From positions 1-64,000 of the forward strand of contig NZ_QGGR01000033.1 of assembly GCF_003148685.1 (NCBI RefSeq): DNA of 64,000 nucleotides. Reading direction: 5' to 3'. This stretch comes from Actinoplanes xinjiangensis (GTDB lineage Bacteria; Actinomycetota; Actinomycetes; Mycobacteriales; Micromonosporaceae). Under the pieces are notes generated by a model, which had not been told where the DNA came from, searched no databases, and was given only the letters and a program-made list of their open reading frames with translations. Every line of letters begins with the position of its first letter. Position 1 is the stretch's first letter. Shown piece after piece: positions 1-8,987 of this stretch. Made by a program: the position numbers and the translations under genes.

Positions 1-96
1 ACACCCCCCGGATCATGCGTACGACAGGGGCAGTAAGTCATACCGGACCGAGCGACCGAGCAGTCCCCGGTGGGGACGATCAAAAAGGTAACGGGG

Positions 97-1902
97 TCAG
101 TCTGCGGCGGCCTCCGCACAGATGAAGCGCGGCTCCGGGTCGTACTTCCAGGTGAACTTCTCCCGCTTGGCGACCTTGCCGTCCTTGTGGAACAGCCGCC
201 ACGCGTCCTGGGTGAACCCGATCAGCCCGCTGGTGGCGATGCAGTCGGGGCCGTCCGGCTTGGTGATCGTCGGCGGGGAGGTGATGTTGCGCCGGGCGCT
301 CCACTCGGTGGTCACCTTGTCCCACACCTTGGTGCTCCACATCGACACGGTGATCGATTTGCTCGTCCACGCGGTGTCGATCAGCACGCCGTACGGGGTG
401 TCGTTCTTGAATTTGAAGTCGAGGTCGGGCCAGAAGATCGTGGACTCGATGACGGCCGGGTACCGGTCGAAGTAGTACGAGTGCGGTTTGTGCTCGACGT
501 CCTGGAGACCGGCGTAGTAGCTGGCGTTGAAGAGGGTCGTGGTGAACTGCGAGACGCCGCCGCCGACGCCGGGCTGAAGGTGCCCGCCGACGATCACCGG
601 TGCGTCCTTGTAACCCTGCGCGTAGCCGCGTTCGCCGGTGTGCCCGTTCAGCGAGAACGTCCGGCCGGGCAGCACCAGGGCGCCGCGGACCTGTTTGGCG
701 GCGGTCACGATGTTCTGGCTGCGCGACGACGACAGGCCGCCGGTGAACCTGGTGGTGAAGGTCGAGACCTTCTCCTTCACCCCGAGTCTCTCCAGGTCCG
801 CGACGGAGGTGGCGGGCGGCGCGGTGGTCAGGGTGGCCTCGACGGTACGGGCGTCCGCGCTGGTCGCCGCGGTCAGCAGCCGGGGTGCGAGCGCGGCCAG
901 GTCGATGCCCCGGCCCTCGGCGCCGGCCACGATCTTCGGTCTGCCGCCGGCGAACGTGAAGGACGCGTCCTCGGCGGGCACCTCGATCTTGGCGAGGGCC
1001 GGCGCGACGGCCGCGCGCAGCTTCTTCGGGTCGATCCGCGGTTCGATCAGGCCGGCCCGGTCGCCGGTCAGCACCAGGCTCTTCGCGATCGCGGCCGGCG
1101 GGATGGTGAGGGTGCCGCGTTCGGAGGTGACCGTGACCGGCGCGGCGACGGCCGGCCGGGCGACCGTCTCGACGAGCTGGTCCACCTGCTCGGCGGTGGT
1201 GGACGGTTGCAGCTCCACCAGCGGGACGGTGACCGGCTCGCCGGAGAGCCAGCCGGCCTTCACCGCCTCGGCGGTGCGCTGCGGGTCGAGGCCACGGCCC
1301 GGCCGTGGGTGCACGGCCTTCGGGGTGAGGCCGGTGAACGTGACGGCGGGCGCCCGCATCGCCGTGCCGACCTTGCCGACCGCCTTGCGCAGGGCGGCGT
1401 CGAGCAGGTCGGTGTCGACGGCGATCACCGGGGCGACGGCGCGGTCACTGAACAGGGAGGGCCGGCCGGCCGCGGCGGCGTCGACGGTCGCGTCCACGTC
1501 GACGACCAGCCCGATGTCCGCCGGGTTCAGGGTGGCTCCCCGGTCCTCCACCCGCACCTGGACGGCGGCGGTGGTCCGCGGGTCGGCGGCCAGATGCGCA
1601 CGGAGCGCGGCGGCGGCCTCGGACCGGGCCAGGCCGCCGAGGTCGACGCCGAGCACTGTCACACCACGGGGCACGTCACCGGCCAGTGCCCAGCGGGCGG
1701 TGCCACCGGCCGCGGCGACGAGCGCGACGACGGTGAGCCCGGCGATCAGCACGCGGCGGCGGCGTCTCGACGGCGGCGGGGTGGGTGGCTGCGCGGGCGG
1801 CAGGGTGGGTGGCTGCGCGGGCGGTACCCCGACGTCGTCGTGGGTCGGCGAGGCCTGCTTCGGTAGCCGTACGGTGGGCTGCCGGTCACTGGCGGCGGTC
1901 AC
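97..1902 (-). CDS. VanW domain membrane-anchored protein with peptidoglycan-binding repeats
   Basis: Predicted single-pass surface protein of 601 residues. A proline-rich cytoplasmic tail (about 20-42) and a run of arginines precede one membrane helix (about 48-70). Two PG_binding_4-like segments follow (roughly 80-200 and 230-365). A VanW domain lies at about 370-500, with the conserved blocks FSLNGHTGERGY, GGGVSQFTTTLFNA and HSYYFDRYPA. The family takes its name from glycopeptide-resistance clusters, but its reaction is not established. No vanR/S/H/A/X gene lies nearby, so resistance should not be assumed; a role at the peptidoglycan layer is inferred. The GTG start has GAGGAGG four bases upstream. 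It is transcribed alone, with a 72-bp gap to the next gene on the same strand. Confidence 0.9.
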   Translation of the reverse strand: MTAASDRQPTVRLPKQASPTHDDVGVPPAQPPTLPPAQPPTPPPSRRRRRVLIAGLTVVALVAAAGGTARWALAGDVPRGVTVLGVDLGGLARSEAAAALRAHLAADPRTTAAVQVRVEDRGATLNPADIGLVVDVDATVDAAAAGRPSLFSDRAVAPVIAVDTDLLDAALRKAVGKVGTAMRAPAVTFTGLTPKAVHPRPGRGLDPQRTAEAVKAGWLSGEPVTVPLVELQPSTTAEQVDQLVETVARPAVAAPVTVTSERGTLTIPPAAIAKSLVLTGDRAGLIEPRIDPKKLRAAVAPALAKIEVPAEDASFTFAGGRPKIVAGAEGRGIDLAALAPRLLTAATSADARTVEATLTTAPPATSVADLERLGVKEKVSTFTTRFTGGLSSSRSQNIVTAAKQVRGALVLPGRTFSLNGHTGERGYAQGYKDAPVIVGGHLQPGVGGGVSQFTTTLFNASYYAGLQDVEHKPHSYYFDRYPAVIESTIFWPDLDFKFKNDTPYGVLIDTAWTSKSITVSMWSTKVWDKVTTEWSARRNITSPPTITKPDGPDCIATSGLIGFTQDAWRLFHKDGKVAKREKFTWKYDPEPRFICAEAAAD

Positions 1903-1974
1903 CGTGCCTCCTCGGGGGTCGGGGGCGGTGAGCCAAGGATCCTAATCGATCACGGACCGGTGACCCACAGACGG

Positions 1975-4002
1975 TCAGCTCCGCTGGGTGAGCGAAAGGG
2001 CCGTTCGTACCGTGCCGACCAGCTTCTCCCGGTCGAACGGTTTGGCCAGGATGGTGGATCCCGGTTCGAGGTTGTTGCCGTTCTCGTCGAAGAGAGACTC
2101 GGCGTATCCGGAGACGAAGACGACGCACAGTCCGGGTCGCCGGCCGGCCGCGATCCGGGCCAGCTGACGGCCGTCCATGCCGGGCATCACCACGTCGGTG
2201 ACGAGGGCGGCGATCTCGCCACCGTGCCGTTCCAGCAGGCGCAGCGCCTCGGCCGCGCCCGGGGCGGTCAGCACGCGGTACCCGGCACCGCCGAGCATCC
2301 GGGCGGTCACCTGCAGCACGGCCTCCTCGTCGTCGACGAGCAGCAGGGTCTCCCCTCCGCCGCGCTCCCGCGGGACGTTCCGCGGCGGGGGCGGCGGCAC
2401 CGGGGTGGTGCCGGCGACGGCGGGCAGCGCGATGGTGACCGACGTGCCCTCGCCGGGTTCGGAGCGCAGGGTGAGCTGCCCACCGGCCTGGCTGACGATG
2501 CCGTGCACGGTGGAGAGGCCGAGCCCGACCGTACCGGTGCTCGACTTCGTGCTGAAGAACGGCTCGCACGCCCGTTCCAGCACGTCCGGGGTCATTCCGA
2601 TGCCGGTGTCGCGGACCTCGACGGTCACGTTCCCGCCGGCGGCCGCCGTGGTGATGGTGACCGTGCCGCCGGCCGGCATCGCCTCGACGGAGTTGCGGAC
2701 CAGGTTGTCCAGGGCCCGGGCCAGTTGCACCGGGTCCGCCTTGATCTCGGGCAGATCGGCGCGCAGGACGAGGCGCACCTCGCAGGCCGGCCCGGCGGCC
2801 GCGCCCAGTGACTCCCGCTCTCCCTCGATCAGGGAGTTGATCCTGACCGCGGCCGGCTGGTTGACCTCGCGGCGGCCGAACGCGAGCATGTGCTGGGTCA
2901 GGGCCTTGGCACGCTCGCCGCCCTTGACCACCTGGGCCAGGTCGCCGAGCAGCGATGCGGCGGTCTCGGCCGGGATGCTGCTGTCCTCGCGGCCGTCGGT
3001 GATCGTCTCGATGGCGAGATTGGTGTACCCGAGGATGGCGCCCAGGATGTTGTTGAAGTCGTGCGCCGTTCCGCCGGCCATCCGGCGCAGGCTGTCCAGG
3101 CGCTCGGCGTCGCGGTGCCGGGCCTCGTCCTGGCGGCGCCGGCTCTCCTCACGCAGCCGCTCCTCGGCGTGGGCGACGTCGGTGACGTCGTCGACCATGA
3201 GGACACCGCCGGTCAGGCCCTCGTCCTCGTCGTGGGTCTGCCGCAGGTGCACGCGCAGGAACCGGACGGTGGCGTCGGGCCAGGTGATCCGGTGGGTGAA
3301 GCGCAGTTCGGTGTCGCCGCCGGCGCCGTGGAGCAGCCCGAGGACCGCATCGGCGTCCCGGTCGGCGAGCCGGAGGCAGCTCAGCCAGCCGGACCCGACG
3401 ATCCGGGTCAGCGGGACCTGGAGGATCTCGGCGAGCCGCGGGTTGACGTAGTCGGCGTTGCCGTGCCGGTCGATGATGCCGATCCCGACCGGGGACGCGA
3501 CCGCCATCGCCTCGAAGAGCCGTTCGGTGTCGTGCAGCGCCCGCACCTTCTCGATCAGCTTGGCGTTGACCGTCTGGAGGTGCGTCTGGGCGAAGTCCTC
3601 GTCGGCGGTCACGCTGATGTCGACCGGGCCGGCGGCCAGGGCAGTGTCGATCGCGTCGAGCAGTGCGTCCGGGTCCTGGGAGCGCAGCACCACCTGACTG
3701 ACCCCGCAGGCCTCGGCGATCGGCCGGGTCTCCGGCTCCAGGTAGTTGGCGGTGTAGAAGATCACCGGGGCCTGGGCGGCCTCCCGGTCCGGGTCGGCGC
3801 GGAGCCGGTGGACCAGTTCGAGGCCGTCGATGCCGGGCATCAGGACGTCGGAGACCACCACGTCCGGGTGGTGGGCGTGCGCGAGGCGGAGCGCGTCGGC
3901 CCCGTCGTGCGCCTCGATGACGTCGTGGCCCCGGAAACCGAGCAGCATGCGCACGATCTCCCGGTTGGCGGCCACGTCGTCGACGACCATCACTGTCGCC
4001 AC
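1975..4002 (-). CDS. Hybrid sensor kinase: receiver-PAS-histidine kinase-receiver
   Basis: Cytoplasmic signalling protein of 675 residues with no membrane segment. The N-terminal receiver (1-125) has the acidic pair D8-D9 and phosphoacceptor D52 in SDVLMPG. A PAS domain (about 165-280) is followed by a kinase core whose H box reads GTAHDFNNILGAILGY, typical of hybrid kinases. The ATPase has DNLVRNSVEA (N box), DTGIGM (G1) and GLGLSTV (G2). A second receiver (about 555-670) carries TDVVMPGMDG. There is no DNA-binding output domain, so the signal must pass to a partner or an Hpt protein. The divergent neighbour carries an Hpt domain and is a plausible partner (inference). The GTG start has AAGGGAG five bases upstream. 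Confidence 0.92.
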   Translation of the reverse strand: MATVMVVDDVAANREIVRMLLGFRGHDVIEAHDGADALRLAHAHHPDVVVSDVLMPGIDGLELVHRLRADPDREAAQAPVIFYTANYLEPETRPIAEACGVSQVVLRSQDPDALLDAIDTALAAGPVDISVTADEDFAQTHLQTVNAKLIEKVRALHDTERLFEAMAVASPVGIGIIDRHGNADYVNPRLAEILQVPLTRIVGSGWLSCLRLADRDADAVLGLLHGAGGDTELRFTHRITWPDATVRFLRVHLRQTHDEDEGLTGGVLMVDDVTDVAHAEERLREESRRRQDEARHRDAERLDSLRRMAGGTAHDFNNILGAILGYTNLAIETITDGREDSSIPAETAASLLGDLAQVVKGGERAKALTQHMLAFGRREVNQPAAVRINSLIEGERESLGAAAGPACEVRLVLRADLPEIKADPVQLARALDNLVRNSVEAMPAGGTVTITTAAAGGNVTVEVRDTGIGMTPDVLERACEPFFSTKSSTGTVGLGLSTVHGIVSQAGGQLTLRSEPGEGTSVTIALPAVAGTTPVPPPPPRNVPRERGGGETLLLVDDEEAVLQVTARMLGGAGYRVLTAPGAAEALRLLERHGGEIAALVTDVVMPGMDGRQLARIAAGRRPGLCVVFVSGYAESLFDENGNNLEPGSTILAKPFDREKLVGTVRTALSLTQRS

Positions 4003-4112
4003 GTCGGCTCCCTTGCGGCGAGTCGGTGGGTGCTATGTCCGCAATAAGGCTAAAGCAGAAGAAGGTCACATGTACGTTGATGCTGAATCGGATTCGGATC
4101 CCGGAGGCCGCA

Positions 4113-6932
4113 GTGTTGCGTAGGGCCGTGTCTCTGCTGGCCGGAGCGGTCGTCGGCAGTGCCGCGGTACTGCTGGCACACCGGTCCCGGAAGGCGGCGG
4201 CGTGGGCCGAGGCGGGCCGGCGCACCGAGGCCCTGGAGAACGCCCGGCTGGCCGCCATCGTCGAGGCCTCCCAGGACGCGATCGTCAGCAAGACCCCGGA
4301 CGGCACGATCAAGAGCTGGAATCCGGGTGCCGAGCGCCTCTACGGATACTCCGCCGAGGAGATGGTCGGCAGCGACGTCACCCGGCTGCTTCCCTCCGAC
4401 CGGCTCGGCGAGGAGCGTGAACTGCTCGCCCGGGTCCGCCGCGGCCAGGACCTCACCCGGTACGAGACCCGCCGGCGCCGTAAGGACGGGAAGATCATCG
4501 AGGTGTCGCTGAGCATGGCCCCGATGCGCGACACCGGCCACGAGGTGATCGGCACCGCGACCGTCGCGCACGACATCACCGCCCGGGTCCAGGCCGACCA
4601 GCGCCGCCGGGTGGAACGCGAACAGCTCGAGATGATCATGCAGGCGGCCAGCGACCCGTTCTTCACCATGGACGACGACGGCAGGATCACCGAGTGGAAC
4701 CGGCAGGCCGAGCACGTCTTCGGCTGGCGGCGCCCGGAGGTCCTGGGCCGCGACGTGACCGGCACCATCCTGCCCGGGCGCTACCGGCCGGCGCTCGGCC
4801 GCCTGCTCACCGGCCGGTGGGAGTGGCTGCTGGACCGGCCCATCGAGATGGCCGCCGTGCACCGGGACGGCCACGAGATCCCGGTCGAGCTGACCATGTG
4901 GCGCATCCGGCACGACAACGGCGCGCACTTCCACGGTTTCGTCCGCGACATCACCGCCCGCCTGGAGACCGAGCAGGCCCTCGGCGAGGCCCGCGACCAG
5001 GCGCTCGAGACGGCCCGGCTGAAATCGCAGTTCCTCGCCTCGATGAGCCACGAGATCCGCACCCCGATGAACGGCGTCATCGGCCTGACCGGGCTCCTGC
5101 TCGGCACCCCGCTCGACGACCGTCAGCGCCGCTACGCCGAGGGGATCAACTCGGCCGGGTCCGCGCTGCTCTCGGTGATCAACGACATCCTCGACTTCTC
5201 CAAACTGGAAGCCGGCAAGGTGCTGTTGGAGGAGGCGAACTTCCGGCTCGGCACCCTGCTCGACGGCGTGGTGTCGCTGGTCGCCCCGCCGGACACGCAC
5301 GACGGCCCGAGCATCACCGCGATCTGCGACGAGCGGCTGCCCGCCGAGGTCTGCGGCGACCCGGCCAGGCTGCGCCAGGTGCTGCTCAACCTGGCCGGCA
5401 ACGCGGTCAAGTTCACTCCGCACGGGACGGTCACCGTCACCGCCCGCCGGGACACCGGGCGCGGATGCGGGCCGGAGGCGGTACCGGTCCGGTTCGAGGT
5501 GCACGACACCGGCATCGGCATCGACCGGCACCGGCAGGACGAGCTGTTCGAGGCGTTCACGCAGGCCGACGCGGGCACCACACGGCGGTTCGGCGGCACC
5601 GGGCTGGGCCTGGCGATCAGCCGTGACCTGGTCGAGCTGATGGGCGGGCGGATCGGGGTGGTGAGCGAACCGGGGCGGGGCAGCACGTTCTGGTTCACCG
5701 TCACGCTGCGGACCGCCCAGGAGCATCTGAACCTCTTCGAACGGCACTCCCTGGACGGGCTGCGGGTGCTCATCGTGGACCGGGACGCCGACGACCGTAC
5801 GACCCTGGCCGAGCAGTTGTGCGCCTGGTCGATGGACGCGCTCGGGGTGGCCGACACGGTCGGTGCGATCGCCGTGATGCGGGACGCGGCCGCCGCCGGG
5901 CGACCCGTCGACCTGCTCATCGTGGACACGCACACCGCGCCGGAGGACATCGTGGCGATCACCCCGCCGGACTGTCCACCGCCGCGGACGATCCTGCTCG
6001 CCGAGGACGCGCACCATCTTCCGGACGAGCCCGACCCGGTGTGGGTGGCGGCCGCCTTCGCCAAGCCGCTGCGGCAGTCACAGCTCTACGACGCCCTGGT
6101 CGGGGTGCTCGGTGACCGGGCCGGTGACCGGACGGCCGGCACGCCGGCGGGGGCCCGGCCCGGGCGCGGGCATCTGCTGGTGGTCGAGGACAACGAGATC
6201 AACCGCACGGTCGCGCTCGGCATCCTGACCAACCTCGGCTACAGCGCCGACGTCGCGGTCAACGGGCGGGAGGCGGTCGAGCGGGCCGCCCGCCGCGACT
6301 ATCAGGCCGTCTTCATGGACTGCCTGATGCCGGAGATGGACGGCTACGCGGCGACCGCCGAGATCCGCCGCCGGGAGCCGGCCGGCCGGCACGTGCCGAT
6401 CATCGCGCTGACCGCCGGCGCCCTGGCCGAGGACCGCGCCCGTTGCCTGGCCGCCGGCATGGACGAGCACCTCGCCAAACCGCTCATCCCGGCCGACGTC
6501 GCGCGGGTGCTGGAACACTGGATCGGCACCGGCACCGCTGGGCCGGACCTGCCGACGATGATCACCGAGATCGAACGGCGGCTGGACCAGCTGCGCGGTC
6601 CCGACCCGGCGGCCACCGCGGGGGCACTCGCCGGGCTGCTCGCGTCGCTGTCGGCGAAGATCCCGGAGCATCTGGACCGGATGCAGCAGGCCCTCGCCTT
6701 CGACGACACGGACCGGCTGCGCATCGAGTCGCACCAGCTCATGGGAGTGCTGGCGAACCTGGGTGCGGGACCGGCGACGACCGCGTGCGGCCGGATCGAG
6801 AGCGCCGCCCGGTCCGGCGACCTGGACGCGGCGGTGGTGTCCTTCACCGCCGCCCGCCCGCTGATCATGACGGCCCGCGACGCCGCCGACCACCTCCGCC
6901 GCAACCCGGTCACCGTGGCCGCCGGGCACTGA
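4113..6932 (+). CDS. Membrane hybrid kinase: PAS-PAS-kinase-REC-REC-Hpt
   Basis: About 939 residues from the preferred GTG at 4113, which has GGAGG at 4103-4107 and a five-base spacer. In-frame GTG 4026 and ATG 4080 would extend it. One N-terminal helix (about 5-22) tethers it to the membrane. Two PAS domains (about 35-150 and 165-285) lead to HisKA with SMSHEIRTPMNG and an ATPase with NLAGNAVKFT and GTGLGLAIS. The first receiver (about 545-665) looks degenerate: the acidic cluster is weak and the usual phosphoacceptor motif is replaced by IVDTHTAPED. The second receiver is canonical (VVEDNEINR, FMDCLMPEMDG). The C-terminal Hpt domain has its histidine in SHQLMGVLANLGA. This is the architecture of an ArcB/BarA-type internal phosphorelay. 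Confidence 0.92.
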   Translation: MLRRAVSLLAGAVVGSAAVLLAHRSRKAAAWAEAGRRTEALENARLAAIVEASQDAIVSKTPDGTIKSWNPGAERLYGYSAEEMVGSDVTRLLPSDRLGEERELLARVRRGQDLTRYETRRRRKDGKIIEVSLSMAPMRDTGHEVIGTATVAHDITARVQADQRRRVEREQLEMIMQAASDPFFTMDDDGRITEWNRQAEHVFGWRRPEVLGRDVTGTILPGRYRPALGRLLTGRWEWLLDRPIEMAAVHRDGHEIPVELTMWRIRHDNGAHFHGFVRDITARLETEQALGEARDQALETARLKSQFLASMSHEIRTPMNGVIGLTGLLLGTPLDDRQRRYAEGINSAGSALLSVINDILDFSKLEAGKVLLEEANFRLGTLLDGVVSLVAPPDTHDGPSITAICDERLPAEVCGDPARLRQVLLNLAGNAVKFTPHGTVTVTARRDTGRGCGPEAVPVRFEVHDTGIGIDRHRQDELFEAFTQADAGTTRRFGGTGLGLAISRDLVELMGGRIGVVSEPGRGSTFWFTVTLRTAQEHLNLFERHSLDGLRVLIVDRDADDRTTLAEQLCAWSMDALGVADTVGAIAVMRDAAAAGRPVDLLIVDTHTAPEDIVAITPPDCPPPRTILLAEDAHHLPDEPDPVWVAAAFAKPLRQSQLYDALVGVLGDRAGDRTAGTPAGARPGRGHLLVVEDNEINRTVALGILTNLGYSADVAVNGREAVERAARRDYQAVFMDCLMPEMDGYAATAEIRRREPAGRHVPIIALTAGALAEDRARCLAAGMDEHLAKPLIPADVARVLEHWIGTGTAGPDLPTMITEIERRLDQLRGPDPAATAGALAGLLASLSAKIPEHLDRMQQALAFDDTDRLRIESHQLMGVLANLGAGPATTACGRIESAARSGDLDAAVVSFTAARPLIMTARDAADHLRRNPVTVAAGH

Positions 6933-6976
6933 CGGGTCGCCGGCGATCCGGCGGTCTCCGCCACGCCGGCGACCCG
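6933..6976. terminator. Bidirectional stem-loop between convergent genes
   Basis: An 11-bp perfect inverted repeat (CGGGTCGCCGG at 6933-6943 and its complement at 6966-6976) lies in the 49-bp gap between the convergent hybrid kinase and TerC genes. A smaller GGCGG/CCGCC hairpin sits in its loop. There is no T tract, so it would be a GC-type terminator. The position supports the call; function is inferred. Confidence 0.6.
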
Positions 6977-6981
6977 CACGG

Positions 6982-7962
6982 TCACCGCACCGAGGTGGTG
7001 ACGCGGTCGCGGCGGTCGGAGTACAGGCTGGTGGCGGTCACGGTGGCCAGGGTGACGGCGATGACGACCAGCGACGCGTCGGTCGGGATGTCCGGGACGC
7101 CGGACCAGAGACCGTGTGCCCAGTGCAGCACCAGCTTCACCCCGATGAAGGCCAGGATGATCGCGAGGCCGTGGTTCAGGTGCCGCAGCCGGTCCAGGAC
7201 GTTGTGCAGCACGAAATACAGCGCCCGCAGTCCCAGCAGCGCGAACGCGTTCGTCGCGAACACCAGGTACGGGTCCTCGGTCACCCCGTAGACGGCCGGC
7301 ACCGAGTCGACCGCGAACACCAGGTCGGTCATGAACACCGCGACCACGACCAGGGCCAGCGGGGTCAGCGCGCGACGGCCGTTCTGCCGTACCGTCAGCC
7401 TGCCGCCCTGGTATTCGGCGGTCACCGGCATGAGCCGGCGCATCAGCCGGACACTGCGCATGGTCTCGATGTCGACCTGGTAATCCTCGTGCCGCAGCGC
7501 CTCCCGGAAGACCTTGACCGCGGTCAGCAGCAGCACCCCACCGAACAGCAGGAACGCCCAGGTACCGCTCTGGAGCACGACCGCGCCGGCGGCGATGAAG
7601 ATCGCGCGCAGCACCAGCGCGCCGGCGATGCCGTAGAGCAGCACCCGCTGGGCCAACCACGGGGGCACCGAGAAGGCGGCCAGCAGCAGCATGAAGACGA
7701 ACAGGTTGTCGACCGACAGCGACTTCTCCACCACGTAGCCGGTGTAGAACTCCATCGCCGGGCGACGGCCGTACAGATGCCAGATCAGGGCCCCGAACGC
7801 GGCCGGAAGCGCGAGGTAGAACAGCGACCAGCCGACCGCCTCGCGCATCGCCACCTCGTGCGGGCGGCGGGTGATCACGAAATCGACGGCCAGCAGGGCC
7901 AGCAGCACGGCGACGGAGATCGCCCAGAGCTGGGCGGACGCGATGGACGGTAGATCGAGCAC
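6982..7962 (-). CDS. TerC/Alx-family integral membrane transporter, probable Mn2+ exporter
   Basis: Polytopic protein of 326 residues with seven to nine predicted helices. It has the TerC signature EKSLSVDNLFVF (residues about 80-92) and a second acidic intramembrane motif, TDLVFAVDSVPAV. Members of this family export manganese, and many are controlled by the Mn2+-sensing yybP-ykoY riboswitch, which is found directly upstream here. The GTG at 7962 has GAGGGGG about four bases upstream and begins close to the first helix, as in homologues. An in-frame ATG at 7986, eight codons earlier, abuts the riboswitch and cannot be excluded. Confidence 0.92.
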   Translation of the reverse strand: MLDLPSIASAQLWAISVAVLLALLAVDFVITRRPHEVAMREAVGWSLFYLALPAAFGALIWHLYGRRPAMEFYTGYVVEKSLSVDNLFVFMLLLAAFSVPPWLAQRVLLYGIAGALVLRAIFIAAGAVVLQSGTWAFLLFGGVLLLTAVKVFREALRHEDYQVDIETMRSVRLMRRLMPVTAEYQGGRLTVRQNGRRALTPLALVVVAVFMTDLVFAVDSVPAVYGVTEDPYLVFATNAFALLGLRALYFVLHNVLDRLRHLNHGLAIILAFIGVKLVLHWAHGLWSGVPDIPTDASLVVIAVTLATVTATSLYSDRRDRVTTSVR

Positions 7963-7986
7963 GGGGCCCCCTCGGACACATGTCAT

Positions 7987-8084
7987 CGTCCGAGGTCTCC
8001 CTCACCCGCCACCGGCAGGCGAACGCACGAGGGCACATGGGTGCCCGTGGTGACCGCCACGCTCTCGCGGAGGTACTCCCCTCG
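7987..8084 (-). promoter_or_regulatory. yybP-ykoY (Mn2+) riboswitch upstream of terC
   Basis: Read on the minus strand, this leader starts with the conserved GGGGAGTA (8081-8074). It passes through GCCGGTGGCGG and closes with GAGACCTCGG (about 7998-7989), the hallmark ends of the yybP-ykoY aptamer. The closing strand lies directly before the gene's possible starts, so translational control by hiding the ribosome-binding region is plausible. It was recognised by eye, without a covariance-model score. Confidence 0.8.
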
Positions 8085-8225
8085 CGGCCAGCTTAGGCAG
8101 GTGCCGCCCGGGGAGCCAGGCCAACCACGGATTCCGGCATTCCGGTTGACGGGCCGGGGCGGCGGGTGGACCGTTGAGGTTCGGCTGTCACCGCAGCCGA
8201 CCAGCGGTTCCGAGGGGGTACCGCC

Positions 8226-8333
8226 ATGTTTGTCGACATCCTGGTAGGCACGTTGCTGATCGTCTGCATGATGATCAGCATCGGTGCACTGATGCCGCCG
8301 ACGCATGGGCGCCGACGGCACCGGCACGGCTGA
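8226..8333 (+). CDS. 35-residue single-helix membrane peptide
   Basis: A short frame encodes 35 residues starting MFVDILVGTLLIVCMM and ending in a basic tail (HGRRRHRHG). It has GAGGGGG seven bases upstream of the ATG, a strong ribosome-binding site for this genome. The hydrophobic stretch at about residues 4-23 would make one membrane helix with the arginine/histidine tail inside. An imperfect hairpin (GGTTCGGCTG against CAGCCGACC) lies just upstream of the binding site. No family is recognised. It lies between the divergently transcribed terC riboswitch and a degenerate hydrolase. The coding call rests on the start signal and the clean helix. Confidence 0.5.
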   Translation: MFVDILVGTLLIVCMMISIGALMPPTHGRRRHRHG

Positions 8334-8378
8334 CCGAACAACGAGCGGCCGCCTGGGAACGGGCGGCTGCTCCCCCGG

Positions 8379-8987
8379 TCAGATCAGGTCCTTCAGGGTC
8401 GCGGCGAACCGCGCCGGGGCGCGCAGATGCGGAAAGCAGGGGCGCTTCCCGGTTCGCGACTGCTTCCGGTTCGAGAACCAGCAGTGGTACGACCGGAGCA
8501 GGCTCCGGTCCCAGCGCGCCACCGCGAACTGCCGGTAGGGTGCCGGAACCCCGTCCAGGTCGGCCGTCGCCCGATGCTGGTCCGGGCAGTCCGGTGGCTC
8601 GGCGGCCGGCTCGTCGAAGGTCAGCACCGCCCGGGTCGCGTAGGAGTCCGCGAACGCCTCGGCGAGCAGTGCGCCCTCCCCCTGGCCCACGAGCACCGGC
8701 GCCCGGTGCAGGTTCAGGCCGTTGACCAGCACGGCCAGGTCCCGGGCCAGGCCGGTGACGTCGTTCTCGCTGCGGGCCGCGGAGTGCCCGTGCCCGGGCA
8801 GGTCGACGGCGATGACACTGCACGCGTCACCGAGTTCGGCCGCGACCGGCCACCAGATGGTCCGGTCGTAGAAGAGGCCGTGCAGCAGGACCACCGGCCG
8901 GCCGTACCGGCCCCAGCGGTCGTAGACCAGCAGGTTCTTCGGAGTTCCATGGGCGTGGGTGGTGCGGCGCGGGGGTTGAGGATGCAC
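8379..8987 (-). CDS. Degenerate alpha/beta-hydrolase lacking the nucleophile serine
   Basis: About 202 residues from the GTG at 8987 (AGGAAG nine bases upstream); the frame is open to 9071. The fold is clear: VVLLHGLFYDRTIW (oxyanion region), VIAVDLPGHGHS, and a nucleophile-elbow strand. The elbow reads GQGEG instead of GxSxG, so the catalytic serine is glycine. The chain stops early after a basic, atypical C-terminus with no obvious catalytic histidine. It may have a non-enzymatic role or be a decaying gene. The next 1.2 kb holds several unmistakable pseudogenes, which favours decay. Confidence 0.6.
   Translation of the reverse strand: MHPQPPRRTTHAHGTPKNLLVYDRWGRYGRPVVLLHGLFYDRTIWWPVAAELGDACSVIAVDLPGHGHSAARSENDVTGLARDLAVLVNGLNLHRAPVLVGQGEGALLAEAFADSYATRAVLTFDEPAAEPPDCPDQHRATADLDGVPAPYRQFAVARWDRSLLRSYHCWFSNRKQSRTGKRPCFPHLRAPARFAATLKDLI

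Noticed and set aside
70..1866. Long plus-strand frame of 598 codons
   Set aside because: It is the antisense shadow of the VanW gene: glycine/arginine/valine-biased composition, no domain, and the opposite frame has clear conserved motifs.
97..1902. Vancomycin resistance determinant
   Set aside because: VanW-domain proteins are common in actinobacteria, and none of the core van genes is nearby.
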